Positions 1-11,212 of a stretch of DNA of 64,000 nucleotides are shown in pieces. Location: the NCBI GenBank assembly GCA_021904315.1, contig CM038916.1, positions 9,513,065 to 9,577,064 of the forward strand. Reading direction: 5' to 3'. The translations under genes and the position numbers were made by a program. Numbering within the stretch: position 1 is the first letter of the stretch; each line of letters opens with the position of its first letter. Below the pieces are notes generated by a model that was not told the origin of the DNA, did no database searches, and was given only the letters and a program-made list of their open reading frames with translations. This DNA comes from Sphagnum magellanicum (taxonomy: Eukaryota; Streptophyta; Sphagnopsida; Sphagnales; Sphagnaceae).

Positions 1-1443
1 AGGTAAGTATTTGGTCTTTTTTTCCTCATCTTCCTCCTCCTCTCGTCGGTCTTGAATTGATGTCCTGTTGATGGAAATCTCATTAGGCAGAACGACTCCA
101 GGGATTTAGTAAACAAAGTACACACCCCTGGCTCTCTTTGTTAAATTTTCAAGCATACACTGGCTCTGCTGTGTGTCTGTCGATGGGGTTTTTCTGCCCC
201 TTCTGTGTGTGAGACTGCTTTACAGTTTCGACTTTCCCACACTGCAGGAGTAATTTTAAATCTTCGGCCGTTCCATGGACCATAATTAAGCCTTTCCTGA
301 ATGACAATGGAACCTGTGAAAACTTTAGAAACATTAACAAGGGTTTTCTCTCTTGGGTATGAGAGATGCCGCATTATTGTGTAAGGGTAGTTTTCTATGT
401 TGACAAGTCTTGAGAGTCCTCTCAGGGTAGGATGTGGAAATTTCTCAAAGAGATGTCCACTGCCTCTGTGAGATTTTCTGAGGTTGCCAGCCAAGCAAAG
501 CTTTCAATTTGCGTACAGTATGGATTCATCTCCAGGATGAAGCTATGACAAAAACCTCCTGTCAAATGAGAGCCTGAGGCTGGTGCATTCCATCACATTT
601 TCAGATATATGGATAGTATAAGATTATGGTTCTTTCTGCCTTTGATTTCTGACTGCCTTCCAGTGATAGTGTCCATGGGAGAATTTTGCACATTATTAGT
701 TTATGCCTTACCCTTGTGATCATAGACAGGGGTTAGAGACAGAAAGTAGATGAGAGTGGACACTCACGAGAGGATTGCTTGACAAAGCTAAGCCTTGAAC
801 CCCGCTCCCAATTTCCAAGAAGCAAGAGAAGAGGGAGAAAGAGGATTCACCTTAGCTTTCTCAAGTCAATAAGTTGCAGTGCTTGCATTTAACAGTCACT
901 ACTGGTGTTCATAAGCTTGTCAGGGCTCTCAGAACCTAGGCAGATTTTCTGCAGTTTGTTGTTGAAGCCAACTTCTGAGGTCATGTATGTATCCAGATTC
1001 TGTACACAGAGTTTCTGGGGTAGGGAAGCTGTTGAAGTCATCAAGACGATGCCGTATGGCACTGCATGTCACATAGAGCCCAGTTGATGTGCTCTGGCAA
1101 ATGACAATGTATCAAATCTATTGACGGCTTTTGTCACATTTGGCAGAAGTTCTTACCACCCTTACCACTGTTGTCAATGTGCCTTGTCATCTCACAAACA
1201 TTTTCTTGCCTCATCACATTGTGAATACTGTTAGAGATCCAAGAAATTCTGCAGTGTGGTTCTTACTCTTTCTTCAGTCAGCGGGAATGCTAAAAGTGCT
1301 TTTGTGATACCTATGAATTTATAGATATGACAAAAGTGGTTTCCCTCGGAGTACTTTGCAGCCAGTGAGTGTAACATTGCATAACACTGTTTGTGATTTT
1401 ACATCTGCTTTGTGTTTCTTTGGTGTTTCATTTAGTTTCTGAG

Positions 1444-2095
1444 GCTTGTATTGGACAACTGTTTGGCAGATTTTCACTTCGAAAGATAACAGTGAAGAGG
1501 GAACAAAGGGAAACAAGACAAACAAAGCAAAAGAGCTACTAGCTCAATATGGGGGTGCCTATTTGGTGACATCTATTTCTCTGTCTTTAGTCTCATTTGC
1601 TCTCTGCTACGCCCTTGTACAAGCTGGGGTTGATGTTCCTGCCGTTCTTGAGAAGGTATGCACACCTTCAAATCGCACCATATTCTATAATTCACCTTGC
1701 TGCTTTCTTAAAGAACAGAGATAATATCCAAAATCCCTGCTCATTCTCAGAGCCACTGGTTCAATATAAGATGGGTGAATTAGAAAATTGATGTTCTTTT
1801 GAGGATTAGTTTTGTGTCACTTAAAATGAGTTCAAATGAGGTAGTGCAAGCTATTAGAAATGGCCAACAAATGCAACATTTACAGGCTCCCTTTTACCCA
1901 ATGTTGATGCTTGTGAAACAGGTGGGGATTCGTGCTGATGGGACAGGGGAGAAAGTTGGAACGTTTGCCCTGGCATATGCTGCTCATAAAGCAGCATCTC
2001 CAATTCGTTTCCCCCCAACTGTGGCCCTCACACCCATAGTTGCAGGGTGGTTTGGAAAAAAACCAGCTGGTGGGGACAACACAGAGCCCAAATAG
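1444..2095 (+). CDS. DUF1279 (FAM210-like) organelle membrane protein, C-terminal exons
   Basis: The joined frame reads KAKELLAQYGGAYLVTSISL, then a hydrophobic segment (SLVSFALCYALVQAGVDV) and LEK at 1655. It resumes in phase at 1922 with VGIRADGTGEKVGTFALAYA, AAHKAASPIRFPPTVALTPI and VAGWFGKK, and stops at 2093-2095. This is the conserved DUF1279 core of FAM210-type proteins, which in plants are predicted chloroplast or mitochondrial membrane proteins with two hydrophobic segments. The exact biochemical role is not established. The acceptor of the first visible exon is uncertain: AG at 1442-1443 and AG at 1468-1469 both keep the frame, while AG at 1434-1435 would bring in a stop. Positions 1656-1921 are intron. 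The gene is partial at its 5' end because of the window edge, not through decay. Confidence 0.85.
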
Positions 2096-2300
2096 ATGTA
2101 CATGATTATTCCAATCTAGGTATCAGTTGAAACTCTTGCAGTTGCAATCTCCACTGTTCAGGAAGGGATCAAGCTTCACTTCTACTGGCACAGTAGTGCA
2201 TTGCTCATGCTCTACTTTTTGACATCCACTTCTAAGCTGAGGTTTTATGCATGGTGTTACATATAAGAAGGCTGCACTTCAGCTGAGCATGTAGAAATAT

Positions 2301-2306
2301 AATAAA
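2301..2306 (+). terminator. Polyadenylation signal AATAAA
   Basis: A canonical AATAAA hexamer lies about 205 bases after the stop codon of the DUF1279 gene, within an A-rich context. The position suits a plant near-upstream element. The cleavage site cannot be seen directly. Confidence 0.5.
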
Positions 2307-2543
2307 AATCCCAGTTTTAGGTCTCACCTTTTTCGCTTATCATAATCTCCTCTGTGTTCTGTGTCCGGACCTGTACTCTTGGCTATTTGCCCACTGCTAA
2401 GAACAGATCAAGAATTTCAGGATGCTGACCTTGGCTGGCTTGGTTAGATCAGCAATATCATATATTGTAGCTGTGGAGGGTGCTCACATGATCTGCATTC
2501 AGGACTTCTGGTGCCTTTGGAGGGCACCTTATGTCCATGAATC

Positions 2544-2599
2544 TGGGAGGGATCTTACACCTAATATAGGTGTTTATACTAGGCATAAGATCCCTCCCA
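2544..2599. repeat. Palindromic hairpin with 14-bp perfect arms
   Basis: TGGGAGGGATCTTA at 2544-2557 is exactly complementary to TAAGATCCCTCCCA at 2586-2599, with a 28-base centre that itself contains CACCTAATATAGGTG. The palindrome makes both strands read a similar peptide, so the open frames here are not genes. It may be the core of a foldback element, but I could not fix outer ends. Confidence 0.6.
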
Positions 2600-2689
2600 C
2601 TCTTGAGGAGTATGTGTGAGAACACTTTCCCTCCTAAGCTTTGAGATCTATGTATGTTTAGGTTTGTGATAAGGTTCACCTTGTGCTTT

Positions 2690-3115
2690 ACAGTGGGTAA
2701 AGCCCATGGTTAAAGGACATTCTCAAAATGAGAGGCTGGACTTGACTACTGCCTTGTCTGAGGCCCCTTATTTTGAGAATGCCCCCAGCATGGGGATTTC
2801 CGCTACACATTAAGCTTGACCATCATTTCATCATGTAGTTAGAGGATACCTTACACAAATGGACAATTTGTTGACACTTTTGGTGTAAGATTTGTTGCCC
2901 TAAGGTGTTTTGATGTAAGGTGTTATCATAAAGGATCACCTCAGTTGCTCCATCAGTTCCTTTTGTTACAATGCATTTGTTAGAAATGATGGCCTCAGTT
3001 TCTATGCTAGGTAAGGCTCTCAAAGTGTTAACATTCCTAACTTTTGGAAACTGAGCTCAGCTCTCGCCTACTATTGGGTCTTCATTTTGGGAATGCCCCA
3101 CTCTTAAGGCCGTAT
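2690..3115. mobile_element. Fragments related to the 53.9-kb inverted-repeat element
   Basis: GGTAAAGCCC near 2697 and GGCCCCTTATTTTGAGAATG near 2763 repeat the order and wording of the right end of the element at 53906-54437 (GGTAAAGCCC... GGCCCCTTATTTTGGTAATG). A weaker relative, CTTCATTTTGGGAATGCCCC, lies near 3080. The shared block suggests a common family of short non-coding elements. Ends and target duplications were not found here. Confidence 0.35.
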
Positions 3116-4488
3116 CACACACTTTTCAGCTCTAATATCGTCCATCCAGGATTACTTCAAGCCAAAGTTGCAAATCAGAAAGCAAACTACTTTGACAAGT
3201 TCTTTAATTCGGAAGTATCTGGGGAGTAAAGAACTCCATAGAGAGGCTTCACTAGTATAAGGTGTCCAAGTGTGACTGTCCTTTTATACTGTTGAGGCCC
3301 TGAGGTTGGGTTCTTTACACTGCTTAAACAAATGTTCAAAAAATCTCCAACGTCGAGTTGCAGGAGTGACGTTCTGAAGTTGTAATGCAATCATAGGGCC
3401 GCACAAATAACAGAGGGAATTTTTTCAAAAGTAGTTTATGGACACACTACTCAATTCATCCTCGGTTTATGGTAGGAATTTATATCAACTTCCAACAATT
3501 CATATCTAATTCAAAATAAAATCTCAAAAGTGAGCTAGGGTTCAATCCAAAAAAATTAGGTACAAAGTGAAGATTGTTTGTTGTGCTTTATTCTATCTCC
3601 CAAAATATTTTGATAGAGTTTTACATAAAATGCTTAAAACAAATCAGAAAGGATCTGTATGCACATGGAAATAAGACTGCATACCTTGATCAAAACCAGT
3701 AATAATTTGCCCAAATTTGGGTTTGTTGGGAGATCAAGAAACTGTTGAAGTGTTCAAAAAAATTTATGAGCCAAGAAACTCATGTGTGCAAATGTGCTTC
3801 TTGACCTCTTCACAAGCACATTTCACAAGCACAGTCCTTTGAGCAGATTAGTTGGCTACAAGAAGTGACTCAGTAAGATTGTGAATCACTTTCTCCGTAT
3901 TTGAGTGTGGAATCTGAAAAAGTGTGAAGCCTAAAGTGAGGGCTTGGGCCCGAGCCAAAACCCATAATTGTGTTCTGAAAGAGGAATGTATCAAATTTGG
4001 TTGCGGTTGAGGAGGTTTGAAGCTTTTAGGGAAGTGTGCATTAGTCATAGCTTACGTGTTCTTTCCCTGGGAAATCATTCGTTTATGTAGTTTATTTCTA
4101 TGGTCTTGAGTCACCAAGTCCCACTTCTTTCATCCATAGCTGATTCTCATTTTGGTCTAACAGAATCAACACTAAATACAACTTAAACTACAAACTAATT
4201 CCAAACACAACAATCTAAAAACCCCCAAGCTTTAGTTGCAACCTCATATAACTTCACAGCATTTGGCTGCTATTGGGAAGGCAAATTGGAGTACTTACTT
4301 TTGGTACTACTCCCTGCACTTGGGCAAAATTGATGGACTAGACTTTGTGTCTGCATGAGAAGGGTCCACATGGGTCCATATTGTAAAAGGTGTATACAAC
4401 ACACATGCTTTATGTGACAAAGAAAAAGCACATATGAGCTGAATTAACTACAAAAGCCTCTTATCATACAAAGCCAAGGACAATACTT
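3116..4488. other. Intergenic, no gene recognised
   Basis: AT-rich DNA with only short, unconserved open frames on both strands. I see no splice-consistent coding series, no RNA gene and no clear transposon ends. Confidence 0.5.
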
Positions 4489-4640
4489 AGCCCCCCTTTA
4501 GACTAGGAGTCAAGGATAAGAAATCTTGAAGCTAAAAGGGGAAATATTGAGCATCGATTACCCTCTTGTTTGGCTTTAAGTTATCAATAAAACAGATTTT
4601 TTGAAGGCCACTTGGTTAATATGTAAAGTCTCTTGAGGCC
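4489..4640. mobile_element. Truncated relative of the hAT-type MITE at 6759
   Basis: AGCCCCCCTTTAGACTAGGA followed by GTCAAGG matches the left terminal repeat of the 6759-7154 element (AGGCCCGCTTTACACTAGGA, GTGAAGG). Shortly after, CTTGTTTGGCTTTAAGTTAT followed by CAATAAA resembles the inner part of that element. No matching right end was found, so the copy appears truncated. Its right limit is approximate. Confidence 0.45.
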
Positions 4641-6750
4641 AAGAGATAGGAGTGGAGCCTATATACTTTCACATGATTTCATTTTCTTTCTCTTGCCTTT
4701 TTTTCTCGCCTTGGTTACCTTTTTCAAATTGAATGAGCATAATCAAATCACACCTTGAATGAGCATAGACAACCATTTGTGTTTTTCATGCAATCTAACA
4801 CATTATTGTAGTTCATTAACATTATAATACAATGATGACAATGGCTACCTTCATTATGGAAGCAAATGGAACATTAAGAAAGGAACTTGCATGCACATAT
4901 AAATGTTGAAAGCAAATGTTGTGTCCAAAAGAGAGTTTTATCGACATATAAATGAGAACATGATTGTTCAAGAAATGAACTTTTGGGCAAATATTTTGTA
5001 TAATTGTTCAAATAATTAATCAGGTTACATGTTAATTCCAACAACTTTTCATTGTTTGTGTTGCATCATAGCTCCATCATTAGTTAGGGCACCTACACGT
5101 ACATGATCATGCATTTTAAATGAAACACGTGTAACCATTGCATTCTCACAATTAGGTGCATCTTACAAATGTGTGGTGAAGTTTATAGAATGGTTGGAAG
5201 CTTTAGTTTTATTACACTATTGAAAGACACTTGAAACCTTAGAAGACAGAGATATTAATTGATAACAAAAGAAGAAAAACAAATGAGTTTGAAAATGTTC
5301 ATGACATACATTATGATTTTTGAGTGATAAATGATAGTTGTATATATTGATTATCACCCACCATAGACCCAACTTTTATTTATTGTCAAAAAATGTTTTA
5401 ATTCAGAATTATTGTTATATGTAGTCAATGAAAAAGATAAAATTTGGGGCTATGATTTTGAATAAGTTGGTCACTCCATGATTAAAAATTGCTCAAAAAT
5501 TCAACATTTTTAATAAAATAACAAGATATGCATTCTTACCATACAAATTGATCAAAGGTGCGACATATTCATTGATTCCCTCAAACCATGGAAGGGTTTG
5601 TTCAATGGGATATGCTTTCCTTAAACATCTTGCGGGGATGGGTTCACTAGAAAACAATATGAAGAGGGCCCATAAGAAGGAAAATATCATAGAAACCTAA
5701 CAGGTTTGCCACTTAATAATTATTAGAAAAAAATTCAGGACTTTTGGGAAATTATTAATGTGTACTTAACAAGTAAAAAGCGCACTTTAATAATTTCTTG
5801 ATGGTTATGTCGGAATCTTAGGAGAAAATATAGTAAATGTATAACATCAAAGTGCTAAACCTGGGCTACTTTGGTACCAAGAAACTAGAAATTCAATGTT
5901 GATTTTGTTGCAAGCTCCAAATAATGGATGAGTAGAAGGAAAATATTATGGGGAGTAAAAAAAAAGCCACTCATCACTTAGTGGCTTTGCCCTCTATGAC
6001 TAATTCAAATGGAATCATGGGGAACAATCCAGTAAAATGAATTAGTAGTTTGTAATATGGGGTGGGTATTTGATTTCTTAAAAAATTAGTTAAGTTTTTT
6101 TTTCCTTAGGGGTGCTTTAGTTGTGGGAAAGACCTCCACAGCCAAGTTGAACTTGAGGTGTAAGGTTTGGGAGAGTGACATTTGTAGCCCTCTTGTTGAT
6201 GGATGAAAAGTTATGTAAACATTGTGCAAAGGGATGAAAAATGTGTAACCTTCCTCTAAATGGATGAACATTCCTGACCAATGTGTGTGTGTTTGTGTGG
6301 ATGATGTTCAGAAGAGAAAAGAAGAAGAGTGAGATTATTCATCAATGAGTAACAAGAGAAGGACCAATCAGAAGCTTGAGAACCTTGAATGGTAGGTCAT
6401 GATTTTGGCTTGAAATTAGAACCAATTACACCTCATACCCTGGGATTTTGAAATATAATCTTTGGTTCCTTAGCTTCAAAACCCACAAAATGTGATTTAA
6501 ATGGCTTTTTGAACCAACAAATAAACTTTGTGGCCTGTATTAGAACAGGGAATGCTTAAAGAAACCCCAAAAAAATAATAATACCCATTTTCACAAGTTC
6601 ATGAAATTCCCCCTCTCCCTACCCCCATCAACCTCTACACAGTAGGTTTTGTCCGGTAACCAGTTCGAGCACACTGGTTACCGTGACTAATAATAGCTCA
6701 CGCACCTCTACTCTTCACATGAACCTGTGAACTCTCACAGGTTATATACC
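4641..6750. other. Intergenic, no gene recognised
   Basis: AT-rich sequence with no supported gene, RNA or complete mobile element. Open frames are short and show no family motifs. Confidence 0.5.
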
Positions 6751-6758
6751 TAGTCCTT

Positions 6759-7154
6759 AGGCCCGCTTTACACTAGGAGTGAAGGCCGAAAAAACTTGGG
6801 GCCCAACTTTGAACATTTTTGGCTTGTTGTTTGGCCCCAGGTTACTAATAAATGCTAGAACATTGACGTCAGGATATTAATAAGTGCTGGAACATTGGCC
6901 CCCACGGGTGGCAAATTGGCCACCCAAATTCGATGGTAGCCTTTTTCCAGCCTTGGGCCAATAGATGCACCATAAAGTTCAGCATTTATTAGTAACTTGG
7001 GGGGGGCAGATTGAAAAGATTTTTTTCTAGTTCAGCCTTGACTCCTAGTGTAAATTCCAACTTGAGGCCCCAAGGGCATTTCAACTTTTCCACCAATAGG
7101 AATGCTTGATTTGGGGTTGAACATCGGCCCTGACTCCTAGTGTAAAGTGGGCCT
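6759..7154. mobile_element. hAT-type MITE, 396 bp, with 8-bp target duplication
   Basis: The ends are inverted repeats of about 29 bp: AGGCCCGCTTTACACTAGGA on the left and TCCTAGTGTAAAGTGGGCCT on the right, with few mismatches. The element is flanked on both sides by TAGTCCTT (6751-6758 and 7155-7162), an 8-bp target-site duplication as made by hAT transposases. It encodes nothing, so it is non-autonomous. A second copy of the right-end motif (GACTCCTAGTGTAAATTCC) lies inside near 7040, perhaps from a nested or rearranged copy. Confidence 0.85.
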
Positions 7155-7233
7155 TAGTCCTTAAGGTGGTGCCAAGACTCTCTGACCCTAAAGTTATGCA
7201 GAGCCCAATAAAAAAATAATAACATGTTATGTA

Positions 7234-7388
7234 TCTCTCTCTCTCTCTGATGTCAGGTCAGCTTATGATGACTTTTGTCAGTGCTAGATTGGTGGACAAC
7301 ATCTTTGGGAAAAAATTAAAAGCAGATGACAGAACTGCATGCAATCTTGGCTGCCAAATTTTTACCGATTTTCGTACGCAGGACAGGC

Positions 7389-7427
<39 letters not shown>
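7234..7427. repeat. Paired (CT)n and (GA)n microsatellites
   Basis: A CT tract at 7234-7248 is followed about 145 bases later by a 35-base GA tract at 7393-7427. The two are complementary, so a transcript across the region could fold. Open frames rich in RERERE or SLSLSL here come only from the dinucleotide repeats. Confidence 0.85.
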
Positions 7428-7429
<2 letters not shown>

Positions 7430-7519
7430 CACATGCCAGCAGCCAATTAGGGTAGATGCAGGTGTAAAAAAAAGGTCCCTACCACCCCTAAATACTCTAA
7501 ATACCTTGTCCAGCTTCGA

Positions 7520-8560
7520 CACTTAATTATATTATATGTCGATTTTTTCAAAAAAAAAAAATTCTACTTTTTCAAAGAATATTAATTTGTGGATGGAATT
7601 CTGGAATCTTTTGGGAATATTCTGGAATATATTATACTTTGAGGTGGAATCTTCAGGTTTGCAGCTACCTGGGCCCATATTCCATAGTCTATAAACCTCT
7701 CTGGACCGGTGTTGGGTGGGTATCCACTTTTTGGGACATACCCAACTGGTACTGGTATCAGATTCCAAAAATCCCTTCATCATACCAGCTTGGTAGTGGT
7801 ATAGGATCTTTCTTTAAAGTTCCATACCAGCATGATCCTAGTTTCATTCAGGGTCCAAAGATGATTTTTTAGTTTTGTGTGTCAGGTATATAGTATATAT
7901 ATATACACTGACATTGAGACCAATATAGTCATGGTATTATTGAATTGGTATTATCTAAAGTTAAACTAGTTGTGTTTGCCCCATACATACTTGGTAAAAC
8001 CTAAAATCATACATGCATATCTACTATTTTAGGGCAATAATAAAATTTTATAACATGAAAGGCAAAAAATATACAAACAAATTAATCAATTAAAGATTAA
8101 TCATTATGATTTTTGTTATTAAGTTTTCATCAAAGTCTTATTAAAGTTTTTAAAAAATAATATCAAATTAATTAAAAACACTTATATCCTCAAAAATAAA
8201 ATTTTATTACAATTTTAATTTATTTTAAAATTGACATGTTTTATTTTAATCAATTCTTCCATAATCTTTCAAATCAAAATTTTAAGAATCTTATTTTAAT
8301 AAGATTTAAAGGAATTGAAGCTAATTATTTGTATGTTTATGAAACCTCCTGATACAAAAAAGGCAAGTGACAACCCAAAAAAATCAAATGATATACAGGC
8401 ACGATTAAATTAGTTACTCAACATTCATATTTTGGGAAGAAAGAAACCCAACAAGTAGATGGGTAGACTTCAAAACAACCCATCAATTGGATGGGTGCAC
8501 CTAAAATCTACACATGGATACCATTAGCTTGGCGCAATAAATAAAAACCTAAAGAACCAA
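7520..8560. other. Intergenic, AT-rich, no gene recognised
   Basis: Poly-A/T runs and AT-rich DNA, with a short TATA-rich stretch near 7890-7905. No coding series or transposon ends were seen. The right part leads into the upstream region of the glycine-rich RNA-binding protein gene. Confidence 0.5.
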
Positions 8561-8569
8561 CCGCATGCA

Positions 8570-9178
8570 CACAGTATGTGTACTATGGACGGTCAGCAAT
8601 TTTTAAGAGGGGGCTCCTTCTGAATCTGCTGATCTCATGTGGACCGTCCCACCCTACCCCCGGCCCGGTGACCACTGGCAATCACCGGTGCCCCCGGTGA
8701 GACTCAACCGGCGGCTTTGGAGTCAGACCCGAGATAGCCGAGTATTGTTTGTGTGTGCTTGTCCTGCACGTCGAATCCAACGGCCAGAAAGTGTATCTTG
8801 ATGAATCCAACGGTTACGTACTGGCTTACACTATTGCCCTATCGCTTAGGGATGTGGGAGGATCCAGATGATGCCACGTCGGTAATCGCCAGGGTTTGGT
8901 CAGTGGTTAAGGACATGAAGAACCGATGGATTAAAGAGGCATCCAGAGGTTCTAGGTCCTTCGAGCTCCTCTTTTGTGTTCCGCTCCTCCTTGCGAGAGA
9001 GGAAGTTCTATCCTCTTTGGTTTCTCGCTCGCTCTCGCGGCGAAGCTTGTTCCAGTTTGCTGGCTCGTTAGATCGGTTGCTTTGGGTGCCTTATCTGGTG
9101 TGTTCGGGGTTGCGGGAGACTCTTCTGTTACAAGAGTGCTGTTGGGTTTTTGTTTGTTTCTTTGTTGAGAGGAAAAAG
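8570..9178 (+). promoter_or_regulatory. Probable promoter and 5' leader of the GR-RBP gene
   Basis: GC content rises sharply here compared with the AT-rich DNA to the left. The last 200 bases before the ATG are T/C-rich, as in plant leaders. A short palindromic GC-rich stretch containing CCGGTGACCACTGGCAATCA lies near 8663-8690. I cannot place a TATA box or a transcription start with confidence. Confidence 0.4.
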
Positions 9179-9736
9179 ATGGGAGATTCTGAGTACAGAT
9201 GCTTCGTCGGTGGCCTTGCATGGGCCACGACCGACAACCGTCTGGAGGATGCCTTCAGGCCGTTTGGCGAGGTGGTGCAGTGTAAGGTGATTTCCGACCG
9301 CGATACTGGACGGTCCCGGGGTTTCGGCTTCGTGACCTTCGCGGATCAGCAGGCGATGTTGAAAGCCATCGATGAGATGAATGGCCAAGAGCTCGACGGC
9401 AGGAGTATCACTGTGAACCAAGCACAGTCGAGGAGCGGAGGTGGTGGCGGCGGCGGTGGTGGTGAGAGAGGTGGCGGTGGAGGTTATCGTTCTGGAGGCG
9501 GTGGCGGCGGTGGCTATGGAGGTGGTGGAGGTGGTGGAAACCGTTATGGAGGTGGAGGTTACGGAGACAATGACCGTGGTAGCGGCGGCGGCGGCGGTTA
9601 TGGTGGCCGTGGAGGAGGCGGCTATGGTGCAGGTGGTGGCTATGGTGGAGGGGGTGGCTATGGCGGTGGAGGAGGAGGAGGAGGCCGCGGTTCTGGCGCT
9701 GGGAACTGGAGGGATCGTAACGACTCAACATACTAA
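9179..9736 (+). CDS. Glycine-rich RNA-binding protein (class IV GR-RBP, GRP7-like)
   Basis: The 185-aa protein starts MGDSEYRCFVGGLAWATTDN. It has one N-terminal RRM (about residues 5-82) with RNP2 CFVGGL at 8-13 and RNP1 RGFGFVTF at 47-54. A glycine-rich tail follows (about 87-175) with GGYGGGG, GGRGGGGYG and RYGGGG type repeats, ending NWRDRNDSTY. This is the layout of plant GRP7/GRP8-type proteins, small nuclear and cytosolic proteins that bind RNA in splicing, export, cold response and clock regulation. ATG 9179 is chosen because homology begins there; the frame is open upstream to 8753 without family similarity. There is no intron in the RRM, unlike AtGRP7. The gene appears intact. Confidence 0.93.
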   Translation: MGDSEYRCFVGGLAWATTDNRLEDAFRPFGEVVQCKVISDRDTGRSRGFGFVTFADQQAMLKAIDEMNGQELDGRSITVNQAQSRSGGGGGGGGGERGGGGGYRSGGGGGGGYGGGGGGGNRYGGGGYGDNDRGSGGGGGYGGRGGGGYGAGGGYGGGGGYGGGGGGGGRGSGAGNWRDRNDSTY

Positions 9737-10830
9737 GTTGATGCAGAGGTGGTTAAAGCCTCTTGTGGCAGTATGATGTAATTCCAGCCATGTGTCCAAG
9801 CTTCCCAGATCTGCGAGAAGTTGTGGAGGTTTTTTTTTTTTGGTTTCTTCGCTGGCTGACGGCTTTCGTTTTGGACTGGTTCTTCTGGAAGAGAGAAGGA
9901 TACCTCAGAGCTGCTGGCTTCGGTTCACTGAAGGATATTGTGATTCGCGGGTTTGGGTGTTGTGCAACTTACTGTTCCCCCACTGGAAAAAAAAAGCCAC
10001 TTGACATTTGACCACCTTTTTCAGGCTGAAGACAGGCCACTCCCGTCTATCTTCTTCACCACTTGCTGCTTCCTGGGGAAGAAGAAGAAGACGACGAGGA
10101 AGGATTTTAGGCCAAGTTTTATTGCGGTTCTATTTTACTGTTCTTGTTCTCTATTTCGTGTTCAAATGTTTATGTTTGGCGTGCAGTGTGTGAGCAGAGG
10201 TTGTTTACATCCCTTCCTTCCTTCTTTCCTCGTGGCCCCGAAGTAGGAGATGATGGCACCTGTGGTACTCTTAAAATACTTTTATTTTTGGCCCTGTCTT
10301 TGTAATGACGTGTTCTCGCCACCACTTGAAAAACTCTTTTTCTGTACTATATTGATCATGAGTGTGCTTTGCATATTACACTCTGTATTGATATTTGATT
10401 CAAGCATTTTACCGTCTTAAAATTGACTTTGGGAAAGTCTCTATGCATGTGATAGATGTCCACAGGGGTTGTTGGGTTTTCTTAGAACGCTGCCACAAGT
10501 GTCTCTTCTTACAACCCTTCATGTTGGGTATTGTTTCCCTCCATGCCTTGCATACTGATCTTGGTGCATAGACAAGGAAAAAAAAAGTTTCCAGGGTGGG
10601 TACTTAAAAGTCCACAAGGTAGGTGGGGCAGAAGAATCCTTTTGTCTGATTGTCATGAACCCTTCCTTCTCTCTGCTTTTTTGTCTAAACATAGAAGTGC
10701 ACTAACCCTGTGTTAGGTGTTCAATTTTTATTGCAGGTTTCAATTGGGTGTTTGAAGGGAATAAGGTGAAGGAGGTAGAAATTGCACTGCCTGATACTGG
10801 TAGAGAATCTAGACTTGTTCTTGCAGGAAT
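9737..10830 (+). other. 3' untranslated region and downstream flank of the GR-RBP gene
   Basis: The sequence after the stop is T-rich with a long T run near 9831. No in-frame continuation of the protein exists. Open frames here are short and unconserved. The exact polyadenylation site is not evident. Confidence 0.4.
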
Positions 10831-10837
10831 AAGGTGT

Positions 10838-11212
10838 GAGGAGTGGATGCGCACAACTGGTAATAAATGAGCTTATGGACTTTCTGGTTTTTTGGTGGGT
10901 ATGTATGTATTGCTTGGAATATATTCTGACGTTTTTGATTTGGGAAGAGTTGCTAATTTTTAGACTGGTGTGTGAACTTGAAACATAAGACTAGTTCTAA
11001 ACTCATGTTATGTCGATGGTGTTGTGCAGATGTGAGGATGCACAGAACTGGTAATGAACTCATGGAATTTCTTGTTTGTTTGGGGATATATATGGGCTTG
11101 AATGCATTCTGACTTTTGGATTTGGGAGAAGAAGTGTTGCTGTTGCTAAGACTGATGGGTGAACTGGAAACATGAGACTACTTCTATGCTCTTGTTGCAT
11201 TGATGGTGACTA
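10838..11212. repeat. Diverged tandem duplication, about 191-bp period
   Basis: The unit starting GTGAGGAGTGGATGCGCACA (near 10838) recurs as TGTGAGGATGCACAGAACTG (near 11030), and similarity continues through CTGGTAAT, GGAATATATTCTGAC/GAATGCATTCTGAC, GATTTGGGA and GAAACATAAGACTA/GAAACATGAGACTA. Both copies run for almost the full period. It is non-coding, downstream of the GR-RBP gene. Confidence 0.7.

Larger units (their letters stand above)
1..2306 (+). other. 3' part of a DUF1279/FAM210-like gene (transcribed region)
   Basis: The window opens with AG followed by GTAAGTAT, a strong 5' splice donor, so the last two bases of an upstream exon are probably at 1-2 and a first visible intron of about 1.4 kb follows. 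Coding exons lie at about 1444/1470-1655 and 1922-2095. The intron between the last two exons is 1656-1921 (GTATGC...ACAG). An AATAAA polyadenylation signal sits at 2301-2306, about 200 bases after the stop. The transit peptide and 5' exons expected for this family are outside the window. Confidence 0.75.

Noticed and set aside
141-494. 117-aa open frame on the minus strand
   Set aside because: It lies inside the first intron of the DUF1279 gene, has no family motifs and no homologous wording that I know.
1799-1921. Upstream part of the 98-aa frame covering the last DUF1279 exon
   Set aside because: Bases 1656-1921 are intron with good GT-AG sites; family similarity begins exactly at 1922.
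7229-7526. Frames encoding RERERE and SLSLSL runs
   Set aside because: They are produced by CT/GA microsatellites.
9408-9776. Long frames in other phases of the glycine-rich gene (His/Arg-rich antisense, Val/Ala-rich sense)
   Set aside because: They are shadows of the GGT/GGC repeats of the real RRM protein.
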